Below, in pieces: positions 47,706-56,066 of a DNA stretch of 64,000 nucleotides (position 1 is the first letter of the stretch; each line of letters opens with the position of its first letter). The position numbers were made by a program, and so were the translations under genes. This stretch comes from JACVRW01 sp963734025. GTDB lineage: Bacteria > Actinomycetota > Thermoleophilia > Solirubrobacterales > Thermoleophilaceae. Location of the stretch: contig CAVTFR010000009.1 of NCBI GenBank assembly GCA_963734025.1, positions 1-64,000 on the forward strand. The letters run 5' to 3'. The notes beneath the pieces were generated by a model. The model worked only from the letters and a program-made list of their open reading frames with translations. It did not search any database and was not told where the DNA came from.

Positions 47706-48370
47706 CACAGCAGAAGCCGTTCCGCGTCGAGGTCGTGGTCGAGGCGCCGCGCGAGGCGGTCTGGCTCGCTCTTACCGAGCCGGAGCGGGTGGCTCGCTGG
47801 TTCGGGTGGGACTACGACGGGCTCGAGGGTGAGATCGAGTACATCTTCGTCGACCACGCGCGCCGGCAGCCGCCCGCGCTCCTCGTCCTCGACGACGGCG
47901 AGGACAACCAGACGATCGAGCTGGTCGAGGAGGGAGTGCGGACGCGCGTGATCTGCGTTCGCCCGGGCTCCCTCGAGGGCACTGACTGGGACGATCTCTA
48001 CGAGGACGTGCGCGAGGGATGGATCACCTTCTTCAATCAGCTCCGTCACTCGGTCGAGCGTCATCCGGACGAGGATCGCCGCACGGTCTACCTGACCGGC
48101 GAGGGGGTCCCGGCGGAGCTCGTGGACGCGCTGAGGGGTGAGCTGAGCGGTCCGGTCTGGCACGAGGGGCGCTTCCAGCACGCGGTCGCGGGCGGTGGCG
48201 AGGGCGATCTGCTCGTAGGCGTCCACGCGAAGGTGCCGATCGACGTCCGCGAGGCCGGCGGGGCCTCGCTCACGGTCACGAGCTACGGCCTCGACGACGG
48301 GTCGTTCGAGGCGCTGCGCAGGCGCTGGGAGTCGTGGTGGGCGGCGCACACGCGCGACGTCGCCGCGTGA
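47702..48370 (+). CDS. SRPBCC (AHSA1/activator of Hsp90-like) protein
   Basis: A 222-residue protein: FRVEVVVEAPREAVWLALTE, PERVARWFGWDYDGLEGEI, then DWDDLYEDVREGWITFFNQL for the C-terminal helix of an AHSA1-type fold, followed by another 85 residues with a beta-rich region. Partner of the ArsR regulator (ATGA overlap). Likely binds a small hydrophobic ligand. Tail longer than the usual 150 residues. Confidence 0.83.
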   Translation: MTQQKPFRVEVVVEAPREAVWLALTEPERVARWFGWDYDGLEGEIEYIFVDHARRQPPALLVLDDGEDNQTIELVEEGVRTRVICVRPGSLEGTDWDDLYEDVREGWITFFNQLRHSVERHPDEDRRTVYLTGEGVPAELVDALRGELSGPVWHEGRFQHAVAGGGEGDLLVGVHAKVPIDVREAGGASLTVTSYGLDDGSFEALRRRWESWWAAHTRDVAA

Positions 48371-48389
48371 CGGACCGCTCCTCCGCCGG

Positions 48390-49313
48390 CTAGGTCGTCG
48401 GCACCGACTCGATCATCGTGATGCGGCGGAACAGCTCGTAGCGCTCGTCGATCTCCTCGCGCGTGAGCCGCTGGCCGCGCTCGGAGCCGAACTCCTCGAC
48501 CCAGAAGGAGGCGAGGGTCGAGCCGTAGGTCATGGCCCGGCGGAGCGTCGCCTCGTCGAGCGAGCGCCCGGCGGAGTCGAGGTAGCCAAGGAAGCCGCCC
48601 GCGAACGAGTCGCCGGCGCCGGTTGGGTCGACGACCGTCTCGAGCGGGAAGGCCGGCAGCGCGAAGAAGCCGTCCTCGGTGAAGAGCGCGGCGCCGTACT
48701 CGCCCTGCTTCGCGACGATCACGCGGGGACCCATCTGCATGACCTTGCGGGTGGCACGCACGAGGTTCGGCTCCTCGGTGAGCATGCGCAGCTCGGCGTC
48801 GTTCAGGAACAGGATGTCGACCATCCCGATGGTCTTGACGAGCGAGTCGCGCGCCGAGTCGATCCAAAAGTTCATCGAGTCGAGCCCGGCGACCTGGGCG
48901 CCCGTGCACTGCTCGCGCACCTCGCGCTGCAGGTCCGGCTGGATGTTGGCGAGGAAGAGCGCTTCGGCGTTGCGGGAGCCCTCGGAGAGCTTCGGCCGGA
49001 AGTCGCCGAACACGTTCAGCTGCGTGTCGAGCGTCTTGGCCGTGTTGAGGTCGTACTCGTACTCTCCGGCCCAGAAGAAGGTCTGGCCGCCCTCGACGTG
49101 CTCGATGTCGTCCGTGTTGACGCCGTGCTCGCGCAGGACGGCGTACTCGGCGTCGCCGAAGTCGTCGCCGACAGGGCCGACCACGCGCACGTCGGTGAAG
49201 AAGCTCGCCGCGAGCGAGAAATGGGTGGCCGCGCCGCCTAGGATGCGCTCGCGCTCCCCGAAGGGCGTCTTGATCGCGTCGAAGGCGATCGATCCCACAA
49301 CCGTGACCGACAT
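48390..49313 (-). CDS. PfkB-family carbohydrate/nucleoside kinase
   Basis: A 307-residue sugar kinase: VTVVGSIAFDAIKTPFG, LGGAATHFSLAASFF (substrate GG), VGPVGDDFGDAEYAVLREHG, NDAELRMLTEEPNLV, and the PfkB signature DPTGAGDSFAGGFLGYLDS with the catalytic Asp. The N-terminal KTPFGERERILGG element is typical of a subgroup of unknown substrate sometimes annotated as ribokinase-like or adenosine kinase-like. ATG 49313 is taken. Confidence 0.88.
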   Translation of the reverse strand: MSVTVVGSIAFDAIKTPFGERERILGGAATHFSLAASFFTDVRVVGPVGDDFGDAEYAVLREHGVNTDDIEHVEGGQTFFWAGEYEYDLNTAKTLDTQLNVFGDFRPKLSEGSRNAEALFLANIQPDLQREVREQCTGAQVAGLDSMNFWIDSARDSLVKTIGMVDILFLNDAELRMLTEEPNLVRATRKVMQMGPRVIVAKQGEYGAALFTEDGFFALPAFPLETVVDPTGAGDSFAGGFLGYLDSAGRSLDEATLRRAMTYGSTLASFWVEEFGSERGQRLTREEIDERYELFRRITMIESVPTT

Positions 49314-49358
49314 GCGGCGGGAGAGGCTAGTGGACGCCCCCGGCAATAGGCTGCGCCG

Positions 49359-50309
49359 ATGCGCGCCGTGCGGATAGAGGAGTTCGGCGGCCCCGAGGTC
49401 CTGCAACTGGTGGACATGCCCAAGCCGTCGCCCGGCGAGGGCGAGGTCTTGATCGAGGTCACGCGGGCCGGCATGAACTTCGCGGACACCCATCAGCGCG
49501 AGAACTCGTACCTCGCCCGCTACGAGGTGCCGCTCGTGCTCGGCGGCGAGGTGGCCGGCACGACGCCTGACGGCCGGCGCGTGGTCGCGCTGCTGCGGAG
49601 CGGCGGCTACGCGGAGTACGCCGTGGCGCCGGAGGCGACCGTCTTCCCGATTCCGGACGGCCTCGACGAGGGAGCGGCGCTCGCGCTGCTGATCCAGGGC
49701 CTGACGGCGTGGCATCTGCTCCGGACCTCAGCCAAGCTCGCTCCCGGTGAGTCGGTCGTGGTTGTGTCCGGGGCGGGTGGGGTCGGCTCGCTGGCGCTCC
49801 AGCTCGCGAGGCCGTTCGGGGCGGGGCGGGTCATTGCCACCGCCTCCACTCCTGAGAAGCGGGAACTGACGCTGTCTCTGGGCGCCGACGCCGCCGTGGA
49901 TCCGGCGGCCGACGAGCTGACGGAGGCACTCGTGTCCGCGAACGACGGCAAACAGGTGGATGTCGTCTTGGAGATGTCCGGTGGGCGGGTCTTCGATGCG
50001 TGTATCGATGCTCTGGCTCCGTTCGGGCGGATGGTCGCCTACGGGATCGCCGGGCGGGAGCAGAACACCGTCCAGACCGGCCGGTTGATGCGCAAGAGCC
50101 GGGCAGTGGTCGGCTTCTGGCTGATGCACTGCCTGGGGCGCCGCGACATGATGGAGGAGCCGCTGGCGGATCTCTTCGAGCGCGCGGCGCGCGGCGAGCT
50201 GCGGCCGCAGCTCGGCGAGACCTACCCGCTCTCCGATGTGCGCCGGGCACACGAGGACATCCAGGGGCGCCGCACGAGCGGCAAGCTGCTGTTGGATCCG
50301 TCCGCCTAG
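49359..50309 (+). CDS. Quinone oxidoreductase-like medium-chain dehydrogenase
   Basis: A 316-residue zeta-crystallin/QOR-type NADPH-dependent reductase: MRAVRIEEFGGPEVLQLVDM, RAGMNFADTHQRENSYLA, nucleotide motif VVVSGAGGVGSLALQLA (residues about 138-155), ALALLIQGLTAWHLLRTSA and the end ALSDVRRAHEDIQGRRTSGK-like region. Lacks the catalytic zinc Cys ligands of alcohol dehydrogenases, as QORs do. ATG overlaps nothing; divergent from the PfkB gene. Confidence 0.88.
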   Translation: MRAVRIEEFGGPEVLQLVDMPKPSPGEGEVLIEVTRAGMNFADTHQRENSYLARYEVPLVLGGEVAGTTPDGRRVVALLRSGGYAEYAVAPEATVFPIPDGLDEGAALALLIQGLTAWHLLRTSAKLAPGESVVVVSGAGGVGSLALQLARPFGAGRVIATASTPEKRELTLSLGADAAVDPAADELTEALVSANDGKQVDVVLEMSGGRVFDACIDALAPFGRMVAYGIAGREQNTVQTGRLMRKSRAVVGFWLMHCLGRRDMMEEPLADLFERAARGELRPQLGETYPLSDVRRAHEDIQGRRTSGKLLLDPSA

Positions 50310-50505
50310 CCGCTCAGCAGCACTCCCAGCTCCTCGACCGTACCCGCCGGTTCCTCGCCACGTCCCGCCAGGCGCCCGGAAACGTCGGCGATCAGCGCCC
50401 CGCGCTCGAGCCTGCGGTCGACCTGGCGCTTCGAGAGGCCTGTGGCGAGAAGCTCCCTGCGCGACGCCACCCCGTTCTCGCCCCCCACGACGGCAACCCC
50501 GCGCC
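50306..50505 (-). pseudogene. Fragment of AbiEi-type antitoxin / DUF559-like N-terminus
   Basis: A minus-strand frame reads VVGGENGVASRRELLATGLS, KRQVDRRLERGALIADVSGR and ends at 50306. This resembles the N-terminal winged helix of AbiEi-type antitoxins and DUF559 endonuclease-like proteins (RQLLALG.S...ID.R...GRL). The normal continuation (HRGVYAVGH...) is missing and the rest is unrelated, so this is probably a leftover of a longer gene. No AbiEii partner is seen. Confidence 0.4.
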
Positions 50506-50524
50506 GAGTAGTCTCGTACGCCGC

Positions 50525-51952
50525 ATGACGAAGTTCGCCGACCTCGGACTGTCCGAGACGACTCTCGAGGCGCTCTCCCATCTGGGATACGAGCACCCGA
50601 CGCCCATCCAGGAGCAGACGATTCCGCTGCTGCTGGCGGGCCGCGACGTAATCGGTCAGGCCCAGACGGGCACCGGCAAGACGGCCGCCTTCGGGCTGCC
50701 GATGGTGGAGTACGCGGACCCGAACGACCCGGACGTCCAGGCGCTCGTCCTGACGCCGACACGCGAGCTCTGCATCCAGGTGACCCAGGCGCTCCGGGCC
50801 TACGGCGCGAAGAAGGGCATTCATGTCGTGGCGGTGTTCGGCGGCGCGCCGATCCGCGACCAGGCGACGCGTCTCAAGGACGCCCAGGTCGTGGTCGGCA
50901 CCGTCGGCCGCGTCATGGACATGATGGGCCGCCACCACCTCTTCCTCGATCAGGCCCGCTACATCGTGCTCGACGAGGCCGACGAGATGCTCGATCTCGG
51001 CTTCCTCGAGGACGTCGAGGAGATCCTGCGCCGCGCGCCCATGGGGCGCCAGACCGCCCTCTTCAGCGCCACCGTGCCCACGCCGATCCGCCGGCTCGCC
51101 GACACCTTCATGCACGACCCGGTGGAGATCCAGGTGCGGGCCGCGACCCTCACCATCGACACGGTCGACCAGTTCTACGTCGAGGTGCCGGACGGCGAGA
51201 AGCCGAGCGCGCTTGTGGACGTGCTCAAGGCCGAGCGGCCCGAACAGGCCATCGTGTTCGTGCGGACGAAGATCGGCGTCGACCGCTTGGCACGCCGGCT
51301 CGGCGACGCCGGCGTGCGCGTCAAGACGCTCCACGGAGACATGACGCAGGGGCAGCGCGACGGCGTGATGATCGCCTTCAAGGGCGGCCGTGAGCGCCTG
51401 CTCGTCGCCACCGACGTCGCCGCGCGCGGGCTCGACATCACGGGCGTGAGCCACGTCGTCAACTACGACGTCCCCAACTCGCCCGACGTCTACGTGCACC
51501 GCATCGGCCGGACCGGCCGCGCCGGCGAGTCGGGCAGGGCGATCACGCTCGTAACCCCGAAGCAGCGGCGAGAGATCGACGCTATCGAGCGCCACGCCAA
51601 GACCGAGATCGAGCAGTGGCAGGCGGGGAACGGCAAGCCGCGGCCCGAGCCGCGGGAGCGCCGCGAGGCGCGCCGCCCGCGGCACACGAAGCCGCACAGT
51701 CGCGACGGCATCCCGTACGCGAAGCTGGTCGTCGGCGCCGGCCTGCGGGCCGGGATCGAGCCGGCGGACGTGGTGGGCGCGGTCGTCGACAACACCCATC
51801 TCGAGAACGACGACGTGCGCAACGTGCGCGTGCTGGAGCGCTTCAGCTTCGTCGAAGTGCCGGCGGCGCGCGCGGAGGAGGTTGCGCTGAAGATGAGCGG
51901 ACAGCGAGTCCGGGGCACGGAGCTCCGGGTGGAGGTGACGGGCAGGAAATGA
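50525..51952 (+). CDS. DEAD-box RNA helicase with DbpA-type RNA-binding tail
   Basis: A 475-residue helicase: Q motif FADLGLSETTLEALSHLGYE, motif I AQTGTGKT, VLTPTRELCIQ, motif II DEAD, SAT, then VFVRTKIGVDRLARRLGDAG, ATDVAARGLDI and motif VI HRIGRTGRAG. Residues about 400-470 form a DbpA/DeaD-type RRM (IPYAKLVVGAGLRAGIEPAD, then VLERFSFVEVPAARAEEVAL). Such helicases remodel rRNA or mRNA, often in cold adaptation or ribosome assembly. ATG 50525; the stop overlaps the PPIase ATG. Confidence 0.95.
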   Translation: MTKFADLGLSETTLEALSHLGYEHPTPIQEQTIPLLLAGRDVIGQAQTGTGKTAAFGLPMVEYADPNDPDVQALVLTPTRELCIQVTQALRAYGAKKGIHVVAVFGGAPIRDQATRLKDAQVVVGTVGRVMDMMGRHHLFLDQARYIVLDEADEMLDLGFLEDVEEILRRAPMGRQTALFSATVPTPIRRLADTFMHDPVEIQVRAATLTIDTVDQFYVEVPDGEKPSALVDVLKAERPEQAIVFVRTKIGVDRLARRLGDAGVRVKTLHGDMTQGQRDGVMIAFKGGRERLLVATDVAARGLDITGVSHVVNYDVPNSPDVYVHRIGRTGRAGESGRAITLVTPKQRREIDAIERHAKTEIEQWQAGNGKPRPEPRERREARRPRHTKPHSRDGIPYAKLVVGAGLRAGIEPADVVGAVVDNTHLENDDVRNVRVLERFSFVEVPAARAEEVALKMSGQRVRGTELRVEVTGRK

Positions 51953-52413
51953 GCACGGCGACGATGCACACGAACCACGGACCGATCGAGCTCGAGTTGT
52001 TCGAGGAGGACGCCCCCAAGACGGTCGAGAACTTCGTGAAGCTGTCGGGCGACGGCTACTACGACGGGCTGATCTTCCACCGGGTCATCAAGGACTTCAT
52101 GATCCAGGGCGGCTGCCCGCACGGGACCGGGACGGGCGGCCCGGGTTACGAGTTCGAGGACGAGTTCAACGACAACAAGATCGTTCGCGGCGCGCTCGCG
52201 ATGGCGAACCGCGGCCCGAACACGAACGGCAGCCAGTTCTTCATCGTCACGACGGACGCCGCGCCCTGGCTCGACGGCAAGCACACGGTGTTCGGTCGCG
52301 TGGCCTCCGGGATGGACGCCGTCGACGCGATCGAGGGACTCGAGACGGGCGCCGGCGACCGGCCGGTCGAGGACGCCCGCATCGAGCGCGTGGAGGTCCA
52401 GAACCCCGAGTGA
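51949..52413 (+). CDS. Cyclophilin-type peptidyl-prolyl isomerase
   Basis: A 154-residue cytoplasmic cyclophilin: TNHGPIELELFEEDAPKTVE, NFVKLSGDGYYDGLIFHRVI, KDFMIQGGCPHGTGTGGPGY, ALAMANRGPNTNGSQFFIVT and PWLDGKHTVFGRVASGMDAV. The FHRVI...FMIQGG and SQFFI active-site motifs are intact. ATG overlaps the helicase stop by four bases; the stop overlaps the next gene. Confidence 0.95.
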   Translation: MSTATMHTNHGPIELELFEEDAPKTVENFVKLSGDGYYDGLIFHRVIKDFMIQGGCPHGTGTGGPGYEFEDEFNDNKIVRGALAMANRGPNTNGSQFFIVTTDAAPWLDGKHTVFGRVASGMDAVDAIEGLETGAGDRPVEDARIERVEVQNPE

Positions 52414-52742
52414 GCGCCGCTCCCGCCGTCGAGTTGCTCTGGTGGGAGGGCTGCCCCTCCCACCCGGACGCGCTCGCCGACCTGGAGCGGATCCTCGCCG
52501 AGGAGGGCCTCGCCTCGGACGTCGATCTGGTCGAGATCGAGTCCGACGAGCAGGCCCAGAGCGAGCGATTCCCAGGCTCGCCGACGATCCGCATAGCCGG
52601 GGAGGACATCGTGCCGCCCGGCGAGAGTGAGCCGTTCACGCTCACCTGTCGCGTCTACCGGCTGCGCGACGGCCGCGTCTCGCCCACACCCGATCCAGAG
52701 GACGTGCGCGCCGCGGTGCGGCGCGCCAAGGAGGACACATGA
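52410..52742 (+). CDS. Thioredoxin-fold small protein (DUF2703/glutaredoxin-like)
   Basis: A 110-residue protein: VELLWWEGCPSHPDALADLE (a CxxH in place of CxxC), LASDVDLVEIESDEQAQSER, FPGSPTIRIAGEDIVPPGES and TCRVYRLRDGRVSPTPDPED. The FLGSPT-like FPGSPT motif and the fold pattern match small thioredoxin-like proteins near alkylmercury-lyase-type genes. The single N-terminal Cys could act as a monothiol centre. GTG start overlaps the PPIase stop. Confidence 0.72.
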   Translation: MSAAPAVELLWWEGCPSHPDALADLERILAEEGLASDVDLVEIESDEQAQSERFPGSPTIRIAGEDIVPPGESEPFTLTCRVYRLRDGRVSPTPDPEDVRAAVRRAKEDT

Positions 52743-53251
52743 TCGCCATTGGAGACAGCGCCCCCGGCTTCGCCCTTCCCGACACCGAGGGCGTCGAGCA
52801 CTCTCCGGCGGACGACGGGATCACCGCCGTCGTCTTCACCTGCAACCACTGCCCGTACGCGCTCGCGTGGCAGGACCGCCTCACGGCCGCGGCACGCGAC
52901 TACCCGGACGTGCGCTTCCTGGCAATCAACCCGAACGACGCCGAGCGCTACCCGGGCGACTCGCTCGAGGCGATGAAGCAACGTGTGGCGCAGGAGGAAT
53001 GGTCGATGCCGTATCTGCGCGACGAGTCGCAGGAGGTCGCACGCGCCTACGGCGCCCAGACGACGCCGGACGTCTTCGTTATCGACGGCGAGGGCAGGCT
53101 GCGCTACCGCGGCGCGCCCGACGAGGACCACAACGACCCGAGCCTGAACGCCGCCTGGCTGCGCGAGGCGCTCGACGCGCTCCTTGCCGGCGAGGAGCCG
53201 GCCCGCCCCGAGACGCCGCCCAGGGGCTGCTCGGTCAAGTGGAAGAACTGA
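52739..53251 (+). CDS. Thioredoxin-like peroxiredoxin/AhpC-TSA-type protein
   Basis: A 170-residue protein: AIGDSAPGFALPDTEGVEHS, FTCNHCPYALAWQDRLTAAA (CNHCPY in the redox position), FLAINPNDAERYPGDSLEAM, YLRDESQEVARAYGAQTTPD and VFVIDGEGRLRYRGAPDEDH. The family is thioredoxin-like with CxxC and TTPDVFV. Fourth gene of the overlapping run helicase-PPIase-small Trx-this. May reduce protein or peroxide thiols; unknown. Confidence 0.85.
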   Translation: MIAIGDSAPGFALPDTEGVEHSPADDGITAVVFTCNHCPYALAWQDRLTAAARDYPDVRFLAINPNDAERYPGDSLEAMKQRVAQEEWSMPYLRDESQEVARAYGAQTTPDVFVIDGEGRLRYRGAPDEDHNDPSLNAAWLREALDALLAGEEPARPETPPRGCSVKWKN

Positions 53252-53257
53252 CCGGGC

Positions 53258-53923
53258 TCAGCCGCAGATAGCGCGCACCGCGGCGGCGGTGTCGCTCAGG
53301 TCCTCGAGCACGGCATCCGGCGTAGAGGCGCGGAGCTCCTCGAGGTCCGAGGGGCCGGTGGCCACTGCCACGGCGCGGGCGCCCGCCTTGCGCGCGGCGA
53401 GCACATCGAGCGGCGTGTCCCCGACGAGCACCGCACCCGTCGGCTCGCCGTACTTGCGCGCCGCCCGGTCGCGTGCGATCGCGACCAGCTCGTAGCGCTC
53501 CTCGTGCGGATCCGAGCCGTAGGCGCCCACCTCTATGTCGAGCCAGCGCTCGAGGCCGAAGGCGCTCACCTTCAACGCCGCGTTGGCGGCGACGTTGCCG
53601 GTGAGGAGGGAGTTGATGACATCGGCGCGCTCGTGCAGAGCGGCGAGCGTCTCCGGCACCCCGGGGTAGGCGCCTCCCTCGGCTGCAACGTGCTCGCGCC
53701 GGCCCTCGAGGGCGAGCTCGAGCTCCTCGAGGACCCGCGGCAGGTGGTCGTGGTCGCCCTCGAGCATCGACAGGGCGATCTGCCGGTCGGTGCGTCCCGC
53801 GTAGGGGACGTTCTGCTCGAAGGGCCGCCCGACCACCGTCTCGTAGGCCTGCTCGAAGGCGTAGCGGCCATGACCGGCGGTATGGACGAGCGTCCCGTCG
53901 ACGTCCCAGAGCACGAGCAGCAC
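53258..53923 (-). CDS. HAD-superfamily hydrolase
   Basis: A 221-residue HAD-like phosphatase: VLWDVDGTLVHTAGHGRYAF (motif I DxDGT), LLTGNVAANAALKVSAFGLE (motif II region), GAVLVGDTPLDVLAARKAGA (motif IV GDTPLD) and RAVAVATG. Cap domain between about residues 20 and 90. Substrate unknown; phosphoglycolate-phosphatase-like. GTG at 53923 is chosen because the DxD motif begins six residues later. Confidence 0.88.
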   Translation of the reverse strand: MLLVLWDVDGTLVHTAGHGRYAFEQAYETVVGRPFEQNVPYAGRTDRQIALSMLEGDHDHLPRVLEELELALEGRREHVAAEGGAYPGVPETLAALHERADVINSLLTGNVAANAALKVSAFGLERWLDIEVGAYGSDPHEERYELVAIARDRAARKYGEPTGAVLVGDTPLDVLAARKAGARAVAVATGPSDLEELRASTPDAVLEDLSDTAAAVRAICG

Positions 53924-53950
53924 GCCCCGAGCCTGACAGACTGAGCGCCG

Positions 53951-54289
53951 ATGCTCGATCGACTCGCCATCCCGCCGCGGCTGGTGATCCGCGCCCTGGA
54001 TGACCTGCACACGGTCGCAGAGGCCCTGCGCGAGCTCGCCCGCCGCGAGGGAGACCTGGCTTCAGTGGCTCACTCGGTGGCGGAGCTGCCCAGGGTGGAG
54101 GACGAGCTCTCTGCTCGCATCGACAGCCTTGGGGTGGAGGTGCGCGCCCTGCATCAGTGGCTCGAGCCGCTGCACAAGGAGCTGACCGACCTCGATGAGA
54201 CCGCCGAGGCCCTCGAGCGCGGCCTAGCCACAGTGAACGAGTCGATCCTCGGGCTGCAGACGCTCCTCAAGAAGCTCCCGGGAATCTAG
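53951..54289 (+). CDS. Hypothetical coiled-coil protein
   Basis: A 112-residue, nearly wholly helical protein: LVIRALDDLHTVAEALRELA, VAELPRVEDELSARIDSLGV, RALHQWLEPLHKELTDLDET and NESILGLQTLLKKLPGI. Heptads with Leu suggest a long antiparallel coiled coil. Its stop overlaps the convergent gene by four bases. No family was recognised. Confidence 0.65.
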   Translation: MLDRLAIPPRLVIRALDDLHTVAEALRELARREGDLASVAHSVAELPRVEDELSARIDSLGVEVRALHQWLEPLHKELTDLDETAEALERGLATVNESILGLQTLLKKLPGI

Positions 54290-55356
54290 GCGAGCGCGAT
54301 CGCGCGCGCCTTCTCGGCGAGCATCGGCACGCCGCGGTCGAAGGCCGCGAGGTACGGGTCGTCGGTGCTGCCCATCGAGAAGCGCTTGAAGTTGCCCTCC
54401 ATGAAGACGGCCGCCTTCCAGAGCGCCAGCGCCTGGTACCAGTTCAGCGCTGCCATCGAGCGGCCGCTTCGCTGCTCGTAGCGCTCGATCAGCTCGTCGC
54501 GCGTCATGAAGCCATCGCGACGGGTGGCGGCCGATAGGCGCCCGAACGAGGAATCATCGGGGTCACCCGCCTGGGTCCAGGTGACGGTCAGGTAGCCGAC
54601 ATCGGCGAGCGGATCGCCGATCGTCGACATCTCCCAGTCGAAGATCGCGACGAGCCGCGCCGGCGCCTCGTCGGCGACCATCACGTTGCCGAGCCGGTAG
54701 TCGCCGTGCACGACGGTCGACGCGGGCGACTCGGGCAGGTTGGCGCCGAGCCAGCGGCCGACCTCCTCCACCACGGGCAGCTCGCGTGTCTTGTTGTGCT
54801 GCCACAGCCCGCCGAAGCGGCGCAGCTGGCGCTCGAGATACCCGGTCGGCTTGCCGTAGCCCTCGAGCCCGCAAGCGCGCCAGTCGACCGCGTGCACCTC
54901 GACGAGCTGGTCAACCAGCTCCTCGCATGTCCGGCGGCGCCCTTCCGGGTTGTCGAGCTGCTCCGGGACGTCGCTCGTGATCACGCTCCCGTGCACCTCC
55001 TCCATCACGTAGAAGGGCACGCCCAGCATCGACTCGTCGGCACAGGTCGCGAGCACCTTTGGGATCCGCACCGGGGTGCCCTCGAGCGCGCTCAAGAGGC
55101 GCGCCTCGCGCAGGACGTCGTGGGCCGACGGAGGCAGCGGCGGCCGGGGTGGGCGGCGCAGCACGACGCGGGTGTCGCCGCGCTCGACGAGGAAGGTCAC
55201 GTTCGAGTGGCCCTCGCCGATCGGCTCGACCTCGATCCGCCCCTCGCCGATCCCCTCGGCGTCCAGAAACGCCTCGAGCGGCTCGCGCACCACGAGCGGC
55301 GGCTGCTCGAGCGCGGCCGCGTCGCGCGCGGTGTCGACGACGTCCGATGACCTCAT
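54286..55356 (-). CDS. APH/ACAD10-type phosphotransferase
   Basis: A 356-residue kinase-like protein: IEVEPIGEGHSNVTFLVERG, VVLRRPPRPPLPPSAHDVLR, FYVMEEVHGSVITSD, catalytic loop TVVHGDYRLGNVMV (HGDYxxxN), IFDWEMSTIGDPLADVGYLT (D-x-E metal site). This is the aminoglycoside phosphotransferase-like family whose eukaryotic relatives (ACAD10) phosphorylate 4-hydroxyacyl-CoA; the bacterial substrate is unknown. Complete and intact compared with the divergent copy at 15471. Confidence 0.9.
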   Translation of the reverse strand: MRSSDVVDTARDAAALEQPPLVVREPLEAFLDAEGIGEGRIEVEPIGEGHSNVTFLVERGDTRVVLRRPPRPPLPPSAHDVLREARLLSALEGTPVRIPKVLATCADESMLGVPFYVMEEVHGSVITSDVPEQLDNPEGRRRTCEELVDQLVEVHAVDWRACGLEGYGKPTGYLERQLRRFGGLWQHNKTRELPVVEEVGRWLGANLPESPASTVVHGDYRLGNVMVADEAPARLVAIFDWEMSTIGDPLADVGYLTVTWTQAGDPDDSSFGRLSAATRRDGFMTRDELIERYEQRSGRSMAALNWYQALALWKAAVFMEGNFKRFSMGSTDDPYLAAFDRGVPMLAEKARAIALA

Positions 55357-55370
55357 TGGCGCCAGGATCC

Positions 55371-55404
55371 TAAACCCGAATCGAATGGCCCCCTGGCGGG
55401 TTTA
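55371..55404. repeat. Inverted repeat between divergent genes
   Basis: TAAACCCG (55371-55378) and CGGGTTTA (55397-55404), perfect 8-base arms 18 bases apart, midway between the divergent phosphotransferase (start 55356) and cupredoxin (start 55417) genes. Could be an operator or a 5'-leader hairpin. Confidence 0.45.
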
Positions 55405-55416
55405 TGCTGCCGAGCC

Positions 55417-56019
55417 ATGCGACCGACGCGCATATTGATCCCACTTGCAGTGCTGAGCCCACTGGCCCTCGCCGCCCCGGCGCTGGCCGCGGACGCGTCC
55501 GTCAACGTCGTCGATTTCGCCTTCGAGGCCAAGAACGTGAAGGTGGGCGTGGGCGAGAAGGTCACGTGGAACTTCACCACCGGCGGGCACACGACGACGA
55601 GCGATTCCGGCCAGGCCGAGAAGTGGAACTCGGGGCCGGCCACGAGCCCTGCGGGGGACACGTACGAGAAGACCTTCACCAAGCCCGGCCGCTTCACGTA
55701 CATCTGCCTGCCTCACCAGACTTTCATGAAGGGCACCGTCACGGTCGGCACCGACAAGTACAAGAAGTCGTATTCGAAGTTCTCGCAGTCGCGGCGCGGC
55801 AGCACGGTCACCTACAAGTTCACGCTCGTCGAGGCCGCCAAGGTACAGATCAAGCTCCAGGGTGAGGAGAAGCGCTCCGCGTCGTCGAAGCGGCTGGGAA
55901 CCGGCAAGCGTTCGATCGCACTCAAGAACATGGAGCCGGGCAAGTACAACGGAACGGCGACCTTCACCGACGACTTCGGCAAGAAGTCTGTTGTGAAGAT
56001 CTCCACCACCGTCCGCTGA
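55417..56019 (+). CDS. Secreted cupredoxin (plastocyanin/azurin-like)
   Basis: A 200-residue exported protein. Signal peptide MRPTRILIPLAVLSPLALAA, cleaved near AxA at residue 25. Residues about 30-112 form a cupredoxin with type-1 copper ligands His58 (TTGGHTTT), Cys97, His100 and Met104 (YICLPHQTFM). The C-terminal 90 residues are a Lys/Ser-rich beta domain (VTYKFTLVEAAKVQIKLQGE, GTATFTDDFGKKSVVKIST). Likely electron transfer outside the cytoplasm, or adhesion of its extra domain. Confidence 0.9.
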   Translation: MRPTRILIPLAVLSPLALAAPALAADASVNVVDFAFEAKNVKVGVGEKVTWNFTTGGHTTTSDSGQAEKWNSGPATSPAGDTYEKTFTKPGRFTYICLPHQTFMKGTVTVGTDKYKKSYSKFSQSRRGSTVTYKFTLVEAAKVQIKLQGEEKRSASSKRLGTGKRSIALKNMEPGKYNGTATFTDDFGKKSVVKISTTVR

Positions 56020-56066
56020 TACGGCGACCGGGCGTGCCCGCCCGGCCGTGACAACCTGCGGACGTC